Below are positions 40,981-52,356 of a DNA stretch of 64,000 nucleotides, piece by piece. Position numbers and translations under genes: made by a program. Below the pieces are notes generated by a model that made no database searches, was not told the DNA's origin, and saw only the letters and a program-made list of their open reading frames with translations. This stretch comes from Longispora fulva (GTDB lineage Bacteria > Actinomycetota > Actinomycetes > Mycobacteriales > Micromonosporaceae). The stretch covers positions 7,997,501 through 8,061,500 of the forward strand of contig NZ_JADOUF010000001.1 of the NCBI RefSeq assembly GCF_015751905.1, read 5' to 3'. Numbering within the stretch: the first letter of the stretch is position 1; every line of letters starts with the position of its first letter.

Positions 40981-41931
40981 TCACGCCCGGTGCCGGAACG
41001 TCTGCCGGTACGCCGCCGGTGGCGCCCCGACGATCCGCCCGAAGTGCGCCCGCAAGCTCGCCGCAGTGCCGAATCCGCAGGTCGCGGCGATCCAGCGCAC
41101 GGGCTGATCGCTGGTCTCCAGGAGCTCCTGTGCCCGGTACACCCGTTGGTGCAGCAGCCACTGCAACGGGGACATCCCGAGCGCCGCGGCGAACCTGCGC
41201 TCCAGGGTCCGGACGCTGACGTTCGCCTGCTCGGCCAGGTCCGCGGTGACGAGCGGCATGTGCAGGTTTCCGCCGACCCAGCCCAGCAGCGGGGCGAGCC
41301 AGTCGTCGGTGGCCGGCGGGGCCGGGCGGTGGAACTGGGCCTGCCCGCCCGCGCGGTGCGGCGGGGTGACCATCCGGCGGGCGAGGTCGGCGGCGACGGC
41401 GGCCCCGTGGTCGACCCGGACCACGTGCAGGCAGGCGTCGATCCCGGCGGCCGTCCCCGCTGAGGTGATCACGTTCTCGTCCTCGAGGTAGAGCACGGAG
41501 GCGTCGACCCGCACGGCCGGGTGGTGCCGGGCCAGCCGCTCGGCGTGCATCCAGTGCGTCGTCGCGCGCCGCCCGTCCAGGATCCCGGCGGCGGCCAGCA
41601 CGAAGGCCCCGGTGCAGATCGACAGGATGCGCGCGCCGCGGGCGTGGGCGTCCCGCACGACCCGCACCAGGTCCGCCGGCGGGTCGTCGAGGTCGGGGCA
41701 GGCCGGCACGATCAGGGTGTCGGCCCGTTCCAGGTCGGGGCTGTGCCCGGCGGGGAGCTGGAAGCCGGGGCCGAGCGTCACCGGCCGGTCGCCGACGACG
41801 GCGATCGAGAACTCGTACCACGGCCGGGGGACCCGGGGCCGGTCCGCGAACACCTCGCACGGCACGGCGACCTCGAAGATCGGCATCCGGTCGGAGAGTG
41901 CCAGGACGACGACGTGCGGCTGCGCGGGCAT
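40981..41931 (-). CDS. GlxA-family AraC-type regulator with DJ-1/PfpI domain
   Basis: 316 residues. The N-terminal DJ-1/PfpI-like domain has LIVPACPDLDDPP, the nucleophile-elbow region ILSICTGAFVLAAAGILDG and TTHWMHAERL; the C-terminal AraC domain has two helix-turn-helix motifs (ADLAEQANVSVRTLERRF and WIAATCGFGTAASLRAHF). The ligand is unknown. It is divergent from a saccharopine-dehydrogenase-like gene, the likely target. Confidence 0.92.
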   Translation of the reverse strand: MPAQPHVVVLALSDRMPIFEVAVPCEVFADRPRVPRPWYEFSIAVVGDRPVTLGPGFQLPAGHSPDLERADTLIVPACPDLDDPPADLVRVVRDAHARGARILSICTGAFVLAAAGILDGRRATTHWMHAERLARHHPAVRVDASVLYLEDENVITSAGTAAGIDACLHVVRVDHGAAVAADLARRMVTPPHRAGGQAQFHRPAPPATDDWLAPLLGWVGGNLHMPLVTADLAEQANVSVRTLERRFAAALGMSPLQWLLHQRVYRAQELLETSDQPVRWIAATCGFGTAASLRAHFGRIVGAPPAAYRQTFRHRA

Positions 41932-41948
41932 GACGCGAATCTAGCGCA

Positions 41949-41975
41949 CCCTGTCGTTTGCGGCACTCCCTGTCG
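41949..41975. promoter_or_regulatory. Direct repeat in the AraC/reductase intergenic region
   Basis: CCCTGTCG occurs at 41949-41956 and 41968-41975, 19 bp apart start to start. AraC-type regulators typically bind two direct half-sites about two turns apart, so this is a plausible operator controlling both divergent genes. Confidence 0.5.
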
Positions 41976-42002
41976 GGTTCCGGGGCCGGCAGACTGGTGA
42001 TC

Positions 42003-43016
42003 ATGCGCAGCGAACCGACGCCGGGACAGGCGATCACCGTGTACGGGGCCTACGGGCACACAGGCAAGTTCGTCGCCGCGGAGCTGCGGCGGCGCGGGTG
42101 GACCCCGATCCACTCGGGGCGGGACGCCGCCAAACTGGCGGCCGCGGCCCGGGGCGGGGAGGTCCGCCCGGCGTCGGTGGAGGATCCCGACGCGCTCGAC
42201 CGCGCGCTCGCCGGTGCCGTGGCGGTCATCAACTGCGCCGGCCCGTTCGCCGAGACCACGCCGCCGCTGATCGACGCGGCGCGCCGCGCGGGCATCCCCT
42301 ACCTGGACGTCACCGGGGAGGCCCTCGTCGCGATCAGCACGTTCGAGCGCTACGCGGACGGCGACCGCAGCATCGTGATCGCGCCGACGATGGCCTTCTT
42401 CGGGGCACTGGGCGACCTCCTGGCCACCGCCGCCGCGCGGGACTGGGACGCGGTGGACGAGGTGTCGGTCGCGGTAGCCCTCGACAGCTGGAAGCCGACC
42501 CTGGGCAGCACGAAGGCGGGGGAGCGCAGGGCCGGCCGGCGGGTCGTGTACCGGGACGGCGGTTTCACGGTCCTCCCGGGCGACAACCCGCCACCGACGG
42601 GCACCTGGGAGTTCCCCGCGCCCTTCGGCACCCAGGAGGTGGTGGGCGAGGTGTCCGCCACGGACATCGTGACCATCCCGCGCCATCTACGCACCCCGGT
42701 CGTGCACGCTTACCTGAACACGCGTCCGCTCGCCGACCTCCGCGATCCGGAGACCACCGGGCCCGAGGCGGTCGACGACCGTGGACGGTCCGCGCAGCGG
42801 TTCCTCGTCGAGGTGGTGGTCCGCAGGGGGAACGAGGAGCGCCGGGTGTCGGCCCACGGGCAGGACATCTACTGGTTCACGGCCCCGATCGTGGTCGAGG
42901 CCGCCGAGCGTGTCCTCGACGGCCGGGCGAAGGTCACCGGCGTCGCGACGGCCGGCGAGCTGTTCGACGCCCGCGACTTCCTGGAGTCGCTCCCGTTCGA
43001 CCAGCTGTCCCTCTGA
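42003..43016 (+). CDS. Saccharopine dehydrogenase-like reductase
   Basis: 337 residues. The N-terminal Rossmann motif VYGAYGHTGKFVAAEL and the middle VINCAGPFAETTPPLIDAA with YLDVTGE are typical of the Sacchrp_dh_NADP family that includes trans-acting enoyl reductases. The substrate is unknown. ATG 42003 follows GGTGATC; an upstream frame exists but starts before the likely promoter. Divergent from the GlxA-type regulator. Confidence 0.85.
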   Translation: MRSEPTPGQAITVYGAYGHTGKFVAAELRRRGWTPIHSGRDAAKLAAAARGGEVRPASVEDPDALDRALAGAVAVINCAGPFAETTPPLIDAARRAGIPYLDVTGEALVAISTFERYADGDRSIVIAPTMAFFGALGDLLATAAARDWDAVDEVSVAVALDSWKPTLGSTKAGERRAGRRVVYRDGGFTVLPGDNPPPTGTWEFPAPFGTQEVVGEVSATDIVTIPRHLRTPVVHAYLNTRPLADLRDPETTGPEAVDDRGRSAQRFLVEVVVRRGNEERRVSAHGQDIYWFTAPIVVEAAERVLDGRAKVTGVATAGELFDARDFLESLPFDQLSL

Positions 43017-43021
43017 GGAGA

Positions 43022-43053
43022 CGCGGGGGTCCCGCCGAGACGGGGCCCCCGCG
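43022..43053. terminator. Bidirectional terminator, reductase/zinc peptidase junction
   Basis: 13-bp stem with one G-T pair (arms 43022-43034 and 43041-43053, loop ccgaga), 6 nt from both convergent stop codons. Confidence 0.78.
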
Positions 43054-43058
43054 CGAAC

Positions 43059-44069
43059 TCAGCCGAGCGACGTCCCGAACGTGTTGCACTGCTTCGGGTC
43101 CCCGGTCTCGAAGCCCCGGCCGAACCACTGCTGCCGCTGCACGCTCGACCCGTGCGTCCACGAGTCCTTGTTGATGCTGCCGGTGGCCTTCTTCTGGATC
43201 GCGTCGTCCCCGACGGCCGCCGCCGCGGTCAGCGCCTCGTTGATGTCCTGCTGGGTGATCGACGTGAAGATGGCGTTGCCGGACTTGTCGGTGGTCGCGG
43301 TGGCGGCCTTGGCCCACACGCCCGCGTAGCAGTCGGCCTGCAGCTCGAGCATCACCGAGTACTGGTTGGCGTTCCCGGGGTCGCGCTGCTGGGCCCGGCG
43401 CATCTGCGCCTCGGTGCCCAACAGGTTCTGCACATGGTGCCCGTACTCGTGCGCCAGCACGTACGCCTGCGCGAACTGCCCCGGCGCCCCGAACCGCTTC
43501 GCCAGCTCGTCGTAGAAGCTCAGGTCGATGTACACCTTCTTGTCGCCCGGGCAGTAGAACGGCCCGACGCCCGAGGTGGCGTTCCCGCAGGCGGTGTTGA
43601 CCGAGCCGGAGAAGAACTGGGTGGGCGCGAGCTGGTACGCCCGACCGAAGTTGGTCTGGAGCCCGGAGCGCCAGTAGTTCTGGATCGAGTTCACGAAGAG
43701 GGTGTTGCGGCACTTGACGTCCTTGAACCGGTCGGGGTTCGTGACGGCGCACTTCGACTGCAGGTCGGAGTTGTCGACGTTCTGCGAGGTGGTGCCGCCG
43801 TCATTGAGCAGCCCGCCCATCCCGCCGAGGTTGCCGCCGACGCCGAGGAAGCCGAGCAGGCACAGGATCAGCAGCCCGACGATCCCGCCGCCGAACAGCC
43901 CGCCCCTGCCGCCGAGCACCGACCCGAGCCCGCCGCCACCCCCGCCACCGGAGTCGGCCCCCGGAAAGGACATCCCGCCCGGGAACGGAGAGCCGCCGCC
44001 GGAGGACCCCGACGCGTCCTCGACCTGTGACGTGTCGATCTCGGCCTTCTCGTTGAATTCCACGCGCAC
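43059..44069 (-). CDS. ypfJ: Membrane-anchored neutral zinc metallopeptidase (YpfJ family)
   Basis: 336 residues. A Gly/Ser/Pro-rich N-terminal tail precedes one membrane span (GIVGLLILCLLGFLGVGG, about residues 62-79). The extracellular part contains the zinc-binding HEYGHH in AYVLAHEYGHHVQNLLG, and LELQADCYAGVWA as the third-ligand region. The symbol follows the family name; substrates are unknown. Confidence 0.9.
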   Translation of the reverse strand: MRVEFNEKAEIDTSQVEDASGSSGGGSPFPGGMSFPGADSGGGGGGGLGSVLGGRGGLFGGGIVGLLILCLLGFLGVGGNLGGMGGLLNDGGTTSQNVDNSDLQSKCAVTNPDRFKDVKCRNTLFVNSIQNYWRSGLQTNFGRAYQLAPTQFFSGSVNTACGNATSGVGPFYCPGDKKVYIDLSFYDELAKRFGAPGQFAQAYVLAHEYGHHVQNLLGTEAQMRRAQQRDPGNANQYSVMLELQADCYAGVWAKAATATTDKSGNAIFTSITQQDINEALTAAAAVGDDAIQKKATGSINKDSWTHGSSVQRQQWFGRGFETGDPKQCNTFGTSLG

Positions 44070-44237
44070 AGATTAACGGTCAGTTCGTCCCCCGTGGCAC
44101 ACGTGACGCAAAACCCATTTTGATCATGAATGTGGCCCCGGTAGACTCGGCACGTGCCTCTTCTCCTCGACTGACCCCGACGGTGCCCGTTCCCGTCCTT
44201 GTCACCCCCTTTTGTTCCGAGAGTGAGCACGTCAACC

Positions 44238-45857
44238 ATGATTTCCGTCAGCGGCCTCGAGCTGCGCGCCGGTGCCCGCATCTTGCTGTCCGACACCACC
44301 CTGCGCGTCCAGCCCGGCGACCGGATCGGCCTCGTCGGCCGCAACGGCGCGGGCAAGACCACCACCCTGAAGGTCCTGGCCGGCGAGGGAACGCCGTACA
44401 CGGGCCAGATCGAGACCAAGGGCCCGATCGGATACCTGCCGCAGGACCCCCGCACCGGCGACCCCGAGCAGCGGGCCAGCGACCGGGTGCTGTCCGCGCG
44501 CGGGCTCGACGTCATCATGGCCGAGATGAAGGCCGTCGAGGCCCAGCTCGCCACGGACCACAGCGACAAACTGGTCCGCAAGTACGGCGGGCTGGAGGAC
44601 CGGTTCGCAGCCCTCGGGGGCTACGCGGCCGAGGCCGAGGCCGCCCGGATCTGTTCCAACCTGGGCCTGCCCGACCGGGTGCTCGCCCAGAACCTGGGCA
44701 CCCTCTCCGGTGGTCAGCGCCGCCGGATCGAGCTGGCGCGGATCCTGTTCTCCGACGGCGCGGAGGGCGGCATCCTGCTGCTCGACGAGCCGACGAACCA
44801 CCTCGACGCCGACTCGATCACCTGGCTGCGCGGCTACCTCGCCGGGCACAAGAGCGGGCTGATCGTGATCAGTCACGACGCCTCGCTGCTCGACGCCGTG
44901 GTCAACAAGGTGTGGTATCTGGACGCGAACCGCTCGATGGTCGACCAGTACAGCCTGGGGTGGAAGGCCTATCTCACCCAGCGCGAGTCCGACGAGCGCC
45001 GCCGCAAGCGCGAGCGGGCCAACGCGGAGAAGAAGGCCGGCGCGCTGTTCGCGCAGGCGGACAAGATGCGGGCCAAGGCCACCAAGACCGTGGCCGCGCA
45101 GAACATGGCCAAGCGCGCCGAGAAGATGATCAGCGGGCTGGAGGAGGTCCGGGCCAGCGACAGGGTCGCCAAGGTCCGGTTCCCGGCCCCGGTGCCGTGC
45201 GGCAAGACCCCGCTGACGGCGTCCGGGCTGAGCAAGTCCTACGGCTCGTTGGAGATCTTCACCGACGTGGACGTGGCCGTCGACCGGGGCTCCCGGGTCG
45301 CGATCATCGGCCTGAACGGCGCGGGCAAGACGACCCTGCTGCGGATGCTCGGCGGCGTGGTCGAGTCCGACACCGGCGAGGTGGTCGCCGGGCACGGCCT
45401 GCGGATCGGCTACTACGCCCAGGAGCACGAGACCCTGGACGTGGACCGCACGGTTCTCGACCACATGCGCTCGGCGTCCTCGGCGATCGGCCCGCACGGC
45501 ACCGGCCAGACCGACACGGAGCTGCGCAAGATCCTCGGCGCGTTCCTGTTCACCGGCGACGACGTGGACAAGCCGGCCGGCGTGCTCTCCGGCGGCGAGA
45601 AGACCCGGCTCGCCCTGGCGGGCCTGGTCTGCTCCGGCGCGAACGTGCTGCTCCTCGACGAGCCGACGAACAACCTGGACCCGGCGAGCCGCGAGCAGGT
45701 GCTCGACGCGATCGCCAACTACCCGGGTGCGATCGTGCTGGTCACGCACGACCCGGGTGCCGTGCTCGCCCTCAAGCCGGACCGGGCGATCCTGCTGCCC
45801 GACGGCGTCGAGGACGCCTGGTCCGACGACCTGCTGGAGCTCATCGAGCTGGCGTAG
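44238..45857 (+). CDS. ABC-F family ATPase
   Basis: 539 residues, two ABC domains without membrane segments. Domain 1: GRNGAGKTT, LSGGQRRRIEL, LLDEPTNHLD. Domain 2: GLNGAGKTT, LSGGEKTRLAL, LLDEPTNNLD. They are joined by a Lys/Arg/Ala-rich linker (about residues 250-300). ABC-F proteins act on ribosomes as translation or antibiotic-resistance factors; the subfamily (EttA, Uup or ARE) is not decided here. ATG 44238 fits the family start MISVSGLELRAGARILL. Confidence 0.93.
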   Translation: MISVSGLELRAGARILLSDTTLRVQPGDRIGLVGRNGAGKTTTLKVLAGEGTPYTGQIETKGPIGYLPQDPRTGDPEQRASDRVLSARGLDVIMAEMKAVEAQLATDHSDKLVRKYGGLEDRFAALGGYAAEAEAARICSNLGLPDRVLAQNLGTLSGGQRRRIELARILFSDGAEGGILLLDEPTNHLDADSITWLRGYLAGHKSGLIVISHDASLLDAVVNKVWYLDANRSMVDQYSLGWKAYLTQRESDERRRKRERANAEKKAGALFAQADKMRAKATKTVAAQNMAKRAEKMISGLEEVRASDRVAKVRFPAPVPCGKTPLTASGLSKSYGSLEIFTDVDVAVDRGSRVAIIGLNGAGKTTLLRMLGGVVESDTGEVVAGHGLRIGYYAQEHETLDVDRTVLDHMRSASSAIGPHGTGQTDTELRKILGAFLFTGDDVDKPAGVLSGGEKTRLALAGLVCSGANVLLLDEPTNNLDPASREQVLDAIANYPGAIVLVTHDPGAVLALKPDRAILLPDGVEDAWSDDLLELIELA

Positions 45858-45910
45858 CCGCGCGGAGCGTGGCTGGGCCCACTTTTTCAGGGCCTAGAGC
45901 TACAAGCAAG

Positions 45911-45948
45911 AAGAGCGCCTTCATCTGGTACCGGATGAAGGCGCTCTT
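45911..45948. terminator. Terminator after the ABC-F gene
   Basis: 15-bp perfect stem (aagagcgccttcatc and complement, arms 45911-45925 and 45934-45948, loop tggtaccg) followed by TTTTGT. It lies between convergent genes and is A-flanked on the other side, so it may serve both strands. Confidence 0.88.
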
Positions 45949-45974
45949 TTGTCTCACCTGGGGTCGCGGCTGGC

Positions 45975-47205
45975 TCACCAGGGGGTCGCGACGACCGCCT
46001 CGATCACCATCGCCGTGAGAGCCCCTGCGGTGACCAGGAGTAGTGGGGGGTGTACAGGTGGCCCCCCCTGGCGTTCCGGGGCCGTGGCGGCCACCAGGAG
46101 CCACGGGAAGAACGGCAGCCACGCGTGCTCCACCCCGCCGCGCGCGAACCCGGCGAGCACGGAGAACAGGATGGATCGCCACCAGAGCCCCGACCAGGAA
46201 CGGCCAGCCCGGCGTGTTCCGCAGCTTGCGCACGCTGGCCATCAGCGCCGGACCGGCAGCGATCAGGAGCGCGACCAGGCTGATCCCGCTCCACCACAGC
46301 GCCGAGCGGTGCGGCTCGATCCGGGCAGCGAAGTCCGCCTGCGCGGTGAGCAGCCCGTCGAACCAGTTGAACCCGGCCCAGGTGGCCAGGAGCACCGGGA
46401 TCAGCGCGCCCAGCCCGCTGGCCAGGTGCAGCAGGGGGCGGCGGCGGGCGAAGTACAGGCAGACGACGGACAGCCCCAGCCACGGCACCGAGTACGAGAA
46501 CAGCGCCGCAACGCCCAGCACCAGCCCCGCCGACAGGGTCAGCCCCGCGGCCTTCCACCCGGTCCGGACGTGTTTGCTGCCGCGCTCGCCGAGCATCACC
46601 CCGGTCGCGCCGAGCAGTGCCACGATCCCGTCCAGGCTGACCGCCGTCCAGATCGCGTACGGGGCCAGGACCAGCACCGGCACGAACGCCCGCGCGGCGG
46701 CGTCCCCGCACGAGCCGCGCACGGCGACCAGCACGACGGGCACCGTCAGCAGGCCGACGGCCGTCAGGAGCGTGCCGATCACCAGGTCGGGCAGGCCGGC
46801 CTCGCGCAGCCAGCCGAGCAGCAGCAGCGGGCCGGGCGGGTGTCCGACGCCGGTGGAGTCGTCGGAGAACGTCAGGGCGCGGGTAAGGCCGCCCGGGCCG
46901 TCGACGAGTGCCAGGCCGACCGCCCAGGCGAGCCCGGCGACGTAACCGAACCCGAGCACGTGTCCCCACCGCAGTCCGTCGAGCAGTCCGCGGGCGGAGG
47001 CGAGCAGCACGGCCACCGCGACGGCTGGTGCGAGAAGCGTCCCGGGGCCGAGGTGGAAGCGGTAATGTCCCAGGAAGGGGGCACTTGCGGTGCCCAGATG
47101 TGCCCCTCCGTGCACGGCCAACCACGTGAGCGTGAGCCCGACGCCGGCGAGCGTCAACCAGGTCACCAGTTCACGCCGTTCGATCCGGGTCGGTTGTGTC
47201 GTCAC
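45975..47205 (-). pseudogene. Polytopic membrane protein (GT-C-like), frameshifted
   Basis: From GTG 47205 the frame encodes about ten membrane segments with a GHPPGPLLLLGWL motif resembling HPPG-type loops of GT-C glycosyltransferases. Near 46165-46176 the hydrophobic reading moves to another frame: LVGALVAI is followed in the old frame by Arg-rich junk running to 45841, and in the +1 frame by LFSVLAGFARGGVEHAWLPF and two more membrane spans ending at 45975. One extra base in gatccatcctg would explain it. It is either a recent frameshift mutation or a sequencing error. GTG 47265 is a longer possible start. Function is unproven. Confidence 0.7.
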
Positions 47206-47342
47206 GGAGCAAGAGGCTATCGGGTACCCGACACGAGCGCGCGTGTTGGTTGGCTTCCGGGGCATATCTGGCGCATGATCTTTGGAAACGATCTCATGGG
47301 TGGGATCGGCAACCGCTCACAGCGAGACGTGAGGGATAGATG

Positions 47343-47570
47343 ATGGTAGCCACCGGCACCAGCACCACCACCGAGAAGGGGCGCCGGATCATCGGGGCCG
47401 AGCGTCAGACCCTGGCCAAGGACCTCGTCGAGCGGTATGCCGCCGGCGAGAGCATCCGGGCCCTGGCCACCTCGACCGGACGCTCGTACGGCTTCGTGCA
47501 CCGGGTGCTCTCGGAGTCCGAGGTCCAGCTTCGGCAGCGAGGCGGCGCACGGCGTCGTAAGAAGGCGTGA
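47343..47570 (+). CDS. Small helix-turn-helix protein
   Basis: 75 residues from ATG 47343 with GAGGG at 47331-47335 (7-nt spacer); ATG 47340 is also in frame. The helix-turn-helix is LVERYAAGESIRALATSTGR followed by SYGFVHRVL, and the tail is strongly basic (RQRGGARRRKKA). This small conserved actinobacterial protein usually lies next to an enoyl-CoA hydratase gene, as here (22 nt). DNA binding is inferred; no target is known. Confidence 0.88.
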   Translation: MVATGTSTTTEKGRRIIGAERQTLAKDLVERYAAGESIRALATSTGRSYGFVHRVLSESEVQLRQRGGARRRKKA

Positions 47571-47592
47571 CCTGCCTGGACAGGGGGCGTCG

Positions 47593-48393
47593 GTGACGGC
47601 ACCGGCGCCTCACACCTCCGAGGTGTCCCCGACGGGGGTGCGGCTCGACGTCGTCGGCCAGGTCGCGACGGTCACGCTGTGCCGCCCCGAGGTGCTCAAC
47701 GCGCAGACCCCCGCACTCTGGGCGGCGCTGCGCGACTTCGGTCGACAGTTGACGGGCGACGTCCGGGTCGTGGTCGTCAAGGGCGAGGGCCGGTCGTTCT
47801 CGGCCGGGCTCGACGCCGCGGCGATGGCGGGCGGGGAGCTGGCCGGCGGGCTGTCCCTCGCCGAGATGGCCAAGCTCTCCGAGGACGAGTGCGCCGCGCT
47901 GATCGCGACGTACCAGGAGGCGTTCAGCTGGCTCCGCCGGCCGGACATCGTGACGGTGGCGGCCGTGCAGGGCCACGCGATCGGGGCCGGTTTCCAGCTC
48001 GCCCTGGCGTGTGACCTGCGGGTGCTCGCCGACGACGCGAAGTTCACCATGGCGGAGCCGACGTTGGGCCTCGTTCCGGACCTCGGCGGCACGCAGCCGC
48101 TCGTCCAGCTCGTCGGCTACTCCAGGGCGCTGGAGATCTGCGCGACCGGCCGGCGGGTGGGCGCGTTGGAGGCCGAGCGGATCGGCCTGGCGACGCTGGT
48201 CGTGCCGGGCGAGGAGCTGTCCGACGCCGTGGACGACCTGGTCGCGGCCCTGCTGGGCCCGAACAGGGACGCCGTGGTCGAGACGAAGGCGCTGCTGCTG
48301 GGCGCTGCGGACCGTTCCTACGAGGAGCAGTTGGCCGCCGAGCGCTCCGCCCAGGTCCGCCGGCTACGTGATCTTGTCGGCCTGGGGGAATAA
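47593..48393 (+). CDS. Enoyl-CoA hydratase/isomerase family protein
   Basis: 266 residues from GTG 47593. Crotonase-fold oxyanion-hole segments are present (GRSFSAGLDAAAM and AVQGHAIGAGFQLALACDLR), as well as the LGLVPDLGGTQPL loop. It probably acts on a CoA thioester in fatty-acid or amino-acid breakdown; the exact substrate is not readable. Likely co-transcribed with the HTH gene. Confidence 0.9.
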   Translation: MTAPAPHTSEVSPTGVRLDVVGQVATVTLCRPEVLNAQTPALWAALRDFGRQLTGDVRVVVVKGEGRSFSAGLDAAAMAGGELAGGLSLAEMAKLSEDECAALIATYQEAFSWLRRPDIVTVAAVQGHAIGAGFQLALACDLRVLADDAKFTMAEPTLGLVPDLGGTQPLVQLVGYSRALEICATGRRVGALEAERIGLATLVVPGEELSDAVDDLVAALLGPNRDAVVETKALLLGAADRSYEEQLAAERSAQVRRLRDLVGLGE

Positions 48394-48487
48394 GTAAGGG
48401 TCGACAACCGCTACCGCTCCTGACAATATCTCGGACGGGCTCCGCACTTGCTGAGCCGTCTGTGAAGATGGCAGGTGGGGTGGCTGT

Positions 48488-50389
48488 ATGGCGATGGGTG
48501 GCGGCGGTTTCGGGGGCGGTGGCCTCGGCGGCGAGATGGTCCGGGCGATGCGTCGCGAGGACCAGCTCGGTGACCGCAAGTTGGCCAAGGGCAGTTGGCG
48601 GCGGATCGCCGCGTTCGCCCGGCCCTACCGGCGCGACATCATCCTGTTCCTGATCCTGGTCGTCCTCGACGCCGTGGTCGGCGTGGCCACTCCCGTGTTC
48701 GCTGGGCGGGTGGTCGACGCCATCACGAAGCCCGGCCCGGGTGCCCAGCGCGCCGTCGTCACGATCGCCCTGATCATCGCCGGGCTGATGATCGCCGACG
48801 CGTTCCTGTCGATCACCCAGCGCTGGTTCTCCTCCCGGATCGGCGAGGGCATCATCCTCGACCTGCGCACCAAGGTGTACGACCACGTGCAGCGCATGCC
48901 GTTGCAGTTCTTCACCCGGACCAGGACCGGCGCGCTCGTCAGCCGGCTGAACAGCGACGTCACGGGCGCCCAGCGCGCGTTCACGTCCACGCTGTCGGGG
49001 GTGGTCAGCAACGCGATCTCCCTGATCCTCACCGTCGCCGTCATGTTCACCATGTCCTGGCAGGTCACCCTGTTGTCCCTGGTCCTGGTGCCGGCGTTCA
49101 TCCTGCCGGCGCGCACCGTCGGGCGGAGACTCGCGGCGATGACCCGGGAGTCGTACCAGTTGAACGCCGACATGACGACCACCATGACCGAGCGGTTCGG
49201 GGTGTCCGGCGCCCTGCTGATCAAACTGTTCGGCCGGCCCGAGACGGAGGCCCAGCGGTTCGAGCAGAGCGCGCACCGGGTCCGCGACATCGGGGTCGTC
49301 ACCGCGATGTACGGCCGGGCGTTCTTCACCGCGATGCTGCTCGTCTCCGGCCTGGCCCAGGCGCTGACCTACGGGCTCGGCGGCTCGCTGGCGGTGTCCG
49401 GGGCGATCAGCGCCGGTACCGTGGTGTCCCTCGCCCTGCTGCTCACCCGGCTCTACGGGCCGCTGACCGCGCTGTCCAACGTCCGGGTCGACGTGATGAG
49501 CGCCCTGGTCAGCTTCGAGCGGGTCTTCGAGATCATCGACCTGCCGCCGGGCATCAGCGAGAAGTCCCCGACCGTGCCGTTGCCGGGCGGGCCGGTGCGG
49601 GTGGAGTTCCGGGACGTGACGTTCAAGTACCCGAGCGCCGCCGAGGTGTCGCTGGCCTCGTTGGAGGACGTGGCGGTGCTCGACCGGCGGGAGAACGACC
49701 TCGTGCTGCGCGGGGTGTCGTTCACCGTCGAGCCGGGGCAGCTCGTGGCCCTTGTCGGGTCCTCCGGCGCCGGCAAGTCCACGACGTCGATGCTGGTGCC
49801 CCGGGTGTACGACGTGACCGACGGGGCCGTGCTCGTCAACGGCGTGGACGTCCGCGACACCTCCCTCGACGAGCTCCGGGACACCGTCGGCGTCGTCACC
49901 CAGGACTCGCACCTGTTCCACGAGACGATCGCGGAGAACCTGCGGTACGCGAAGCCGGACGCCACCGAGGCCGAGATGCTGGAGGCGCTGGAACGCGCGC
50001 AGGTCGGGGACCTGATCCGCACGCTGCCCGACGGGCTGGACACCCTGGTCGGGGAGCGCGGCTACCGGTTCTCCGGCGGGGAGAAGCAGCGGATCGCGAT
50101 CGCGCGGCTGCTGTTGAAGGCGCCGGGATTCGTGATCCTGGACGAGGCGACCGCGCACCTGGACTCCGAGTCGGAGGCCGCGGTGCAGCGGGCGCTGGGG
50201 GAGGCCCTCACCGGGCGGACCGCGCTGGTGATCGCGCACCGGCTGTCGACCGTGCGGGACGCCGATCAGATCATCGTGCTGGACGGCGGGCGGATCGTGG
50301 AGCGGGGGACGCACGAGGAGCTGGTGGGGTCCGGGGGGTTGTACTCGGATCTGTACCGGACGCAGTTCGCGGTGTTGGACGTGGGGTGA
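48488..50389 (+). CDS. ABC exporter, fused membrane-ATPase half-transporter
   Basis: 633 residues. A Gly-rich N-terminus leads to six membrane segments (about residues 45-330), then an ATPase with Walker A GSSGAGKSTTS, signature FSGGEKQRIAIAR, Walker B FVILDEATAHLD and H-loop IAHRLSTVRDA. It belongs to the MdlB/MsbA-like multidrug or lipid exporter group. As a half-transporter it should form a homodimer. ATG 48488 follows AGGTGGGG. Confidence 0.94.
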   Translation: MAMGGGGFGGGGLGGEMVRAMRREDQLGDRKLAKGSWRRIAAFARPYRRDIILFLILVVLDAVVGVATPVFAGRVVDAITKPGPGAQRAVVTIALIIAGLMIADAFLSITQRWFSSRIGEGIILDLRTKVYDHVQRMPLQFFTRTRTGALVSRLNSDVTGAQRAFTSTLSGVVSNAISLILTVAVMFTMSWQVTLLSLVLVPAFILPARTVGRRLAAMTRESYQLNADMTTTMTERFGVSGALLIKLFGRPETEAQRFEQSAHRVRDIGVVTAMYGRAFFTAMLLVSGLAQALTYGLGGSLAVSGAISAGTVVSLALLLTRLYGPLTALSNVRVDVMSALVSFERVFEIIDLPPGISEKSPTVPLPGGPVRVEFRDVTFKYPSAAEVSLASLEDVAVLDRRENDLVLRGVSFTVEPGQLVALVGSSGAGKSTTSMLVPRVYDVTDGAVLVNGVDVRDTSLDELRDTVGVVTQDSHLFHETIAENLRYAKPDATEAEMLEALERAQVGDLIRTLPDGLDTLVGERGYRFSGGEKQRIAIARLLLKAPGFVILDEATAHLDSESEAAVQRALGEALTGRTALVIAHRLSTVRDADQIIVLDGGRIVERGTHEELVGSGGLYSDLYRTQFAVLDVG

Positions 50390-50392
50390 GGG

Positions 50393-50427
50393 CGGCGGGC
50401 CGGGGCGCGGAGCGCCCCGGCCCGCCG
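50393..50427. terminator. Terminator, ABC exporter/lectin junction
   Basis: 16-bp perfect GC-only stem (arms 50393-50408 and 50412-50427, loop gga) between convergent genes, 4 nt after the exporter stop. Confidence 0.85.
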
Positions 50428-50449
50428 GCCGCGCGGACAGCCGCCTGCC

Positions 50450-52324
<1,875 letters not shown>

Positions 52325-52356
52325 TCATGTTCGATCAATGATGAGCAGGAATCTTG

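Noticed and set aside
45841-45974. Extending the membrane protein to 45841 in its original frame
   Set aside because: After the frameshift the frame is Arg/Gly-rich and reads through the terminator hairpin, so it is not real coding sequence.
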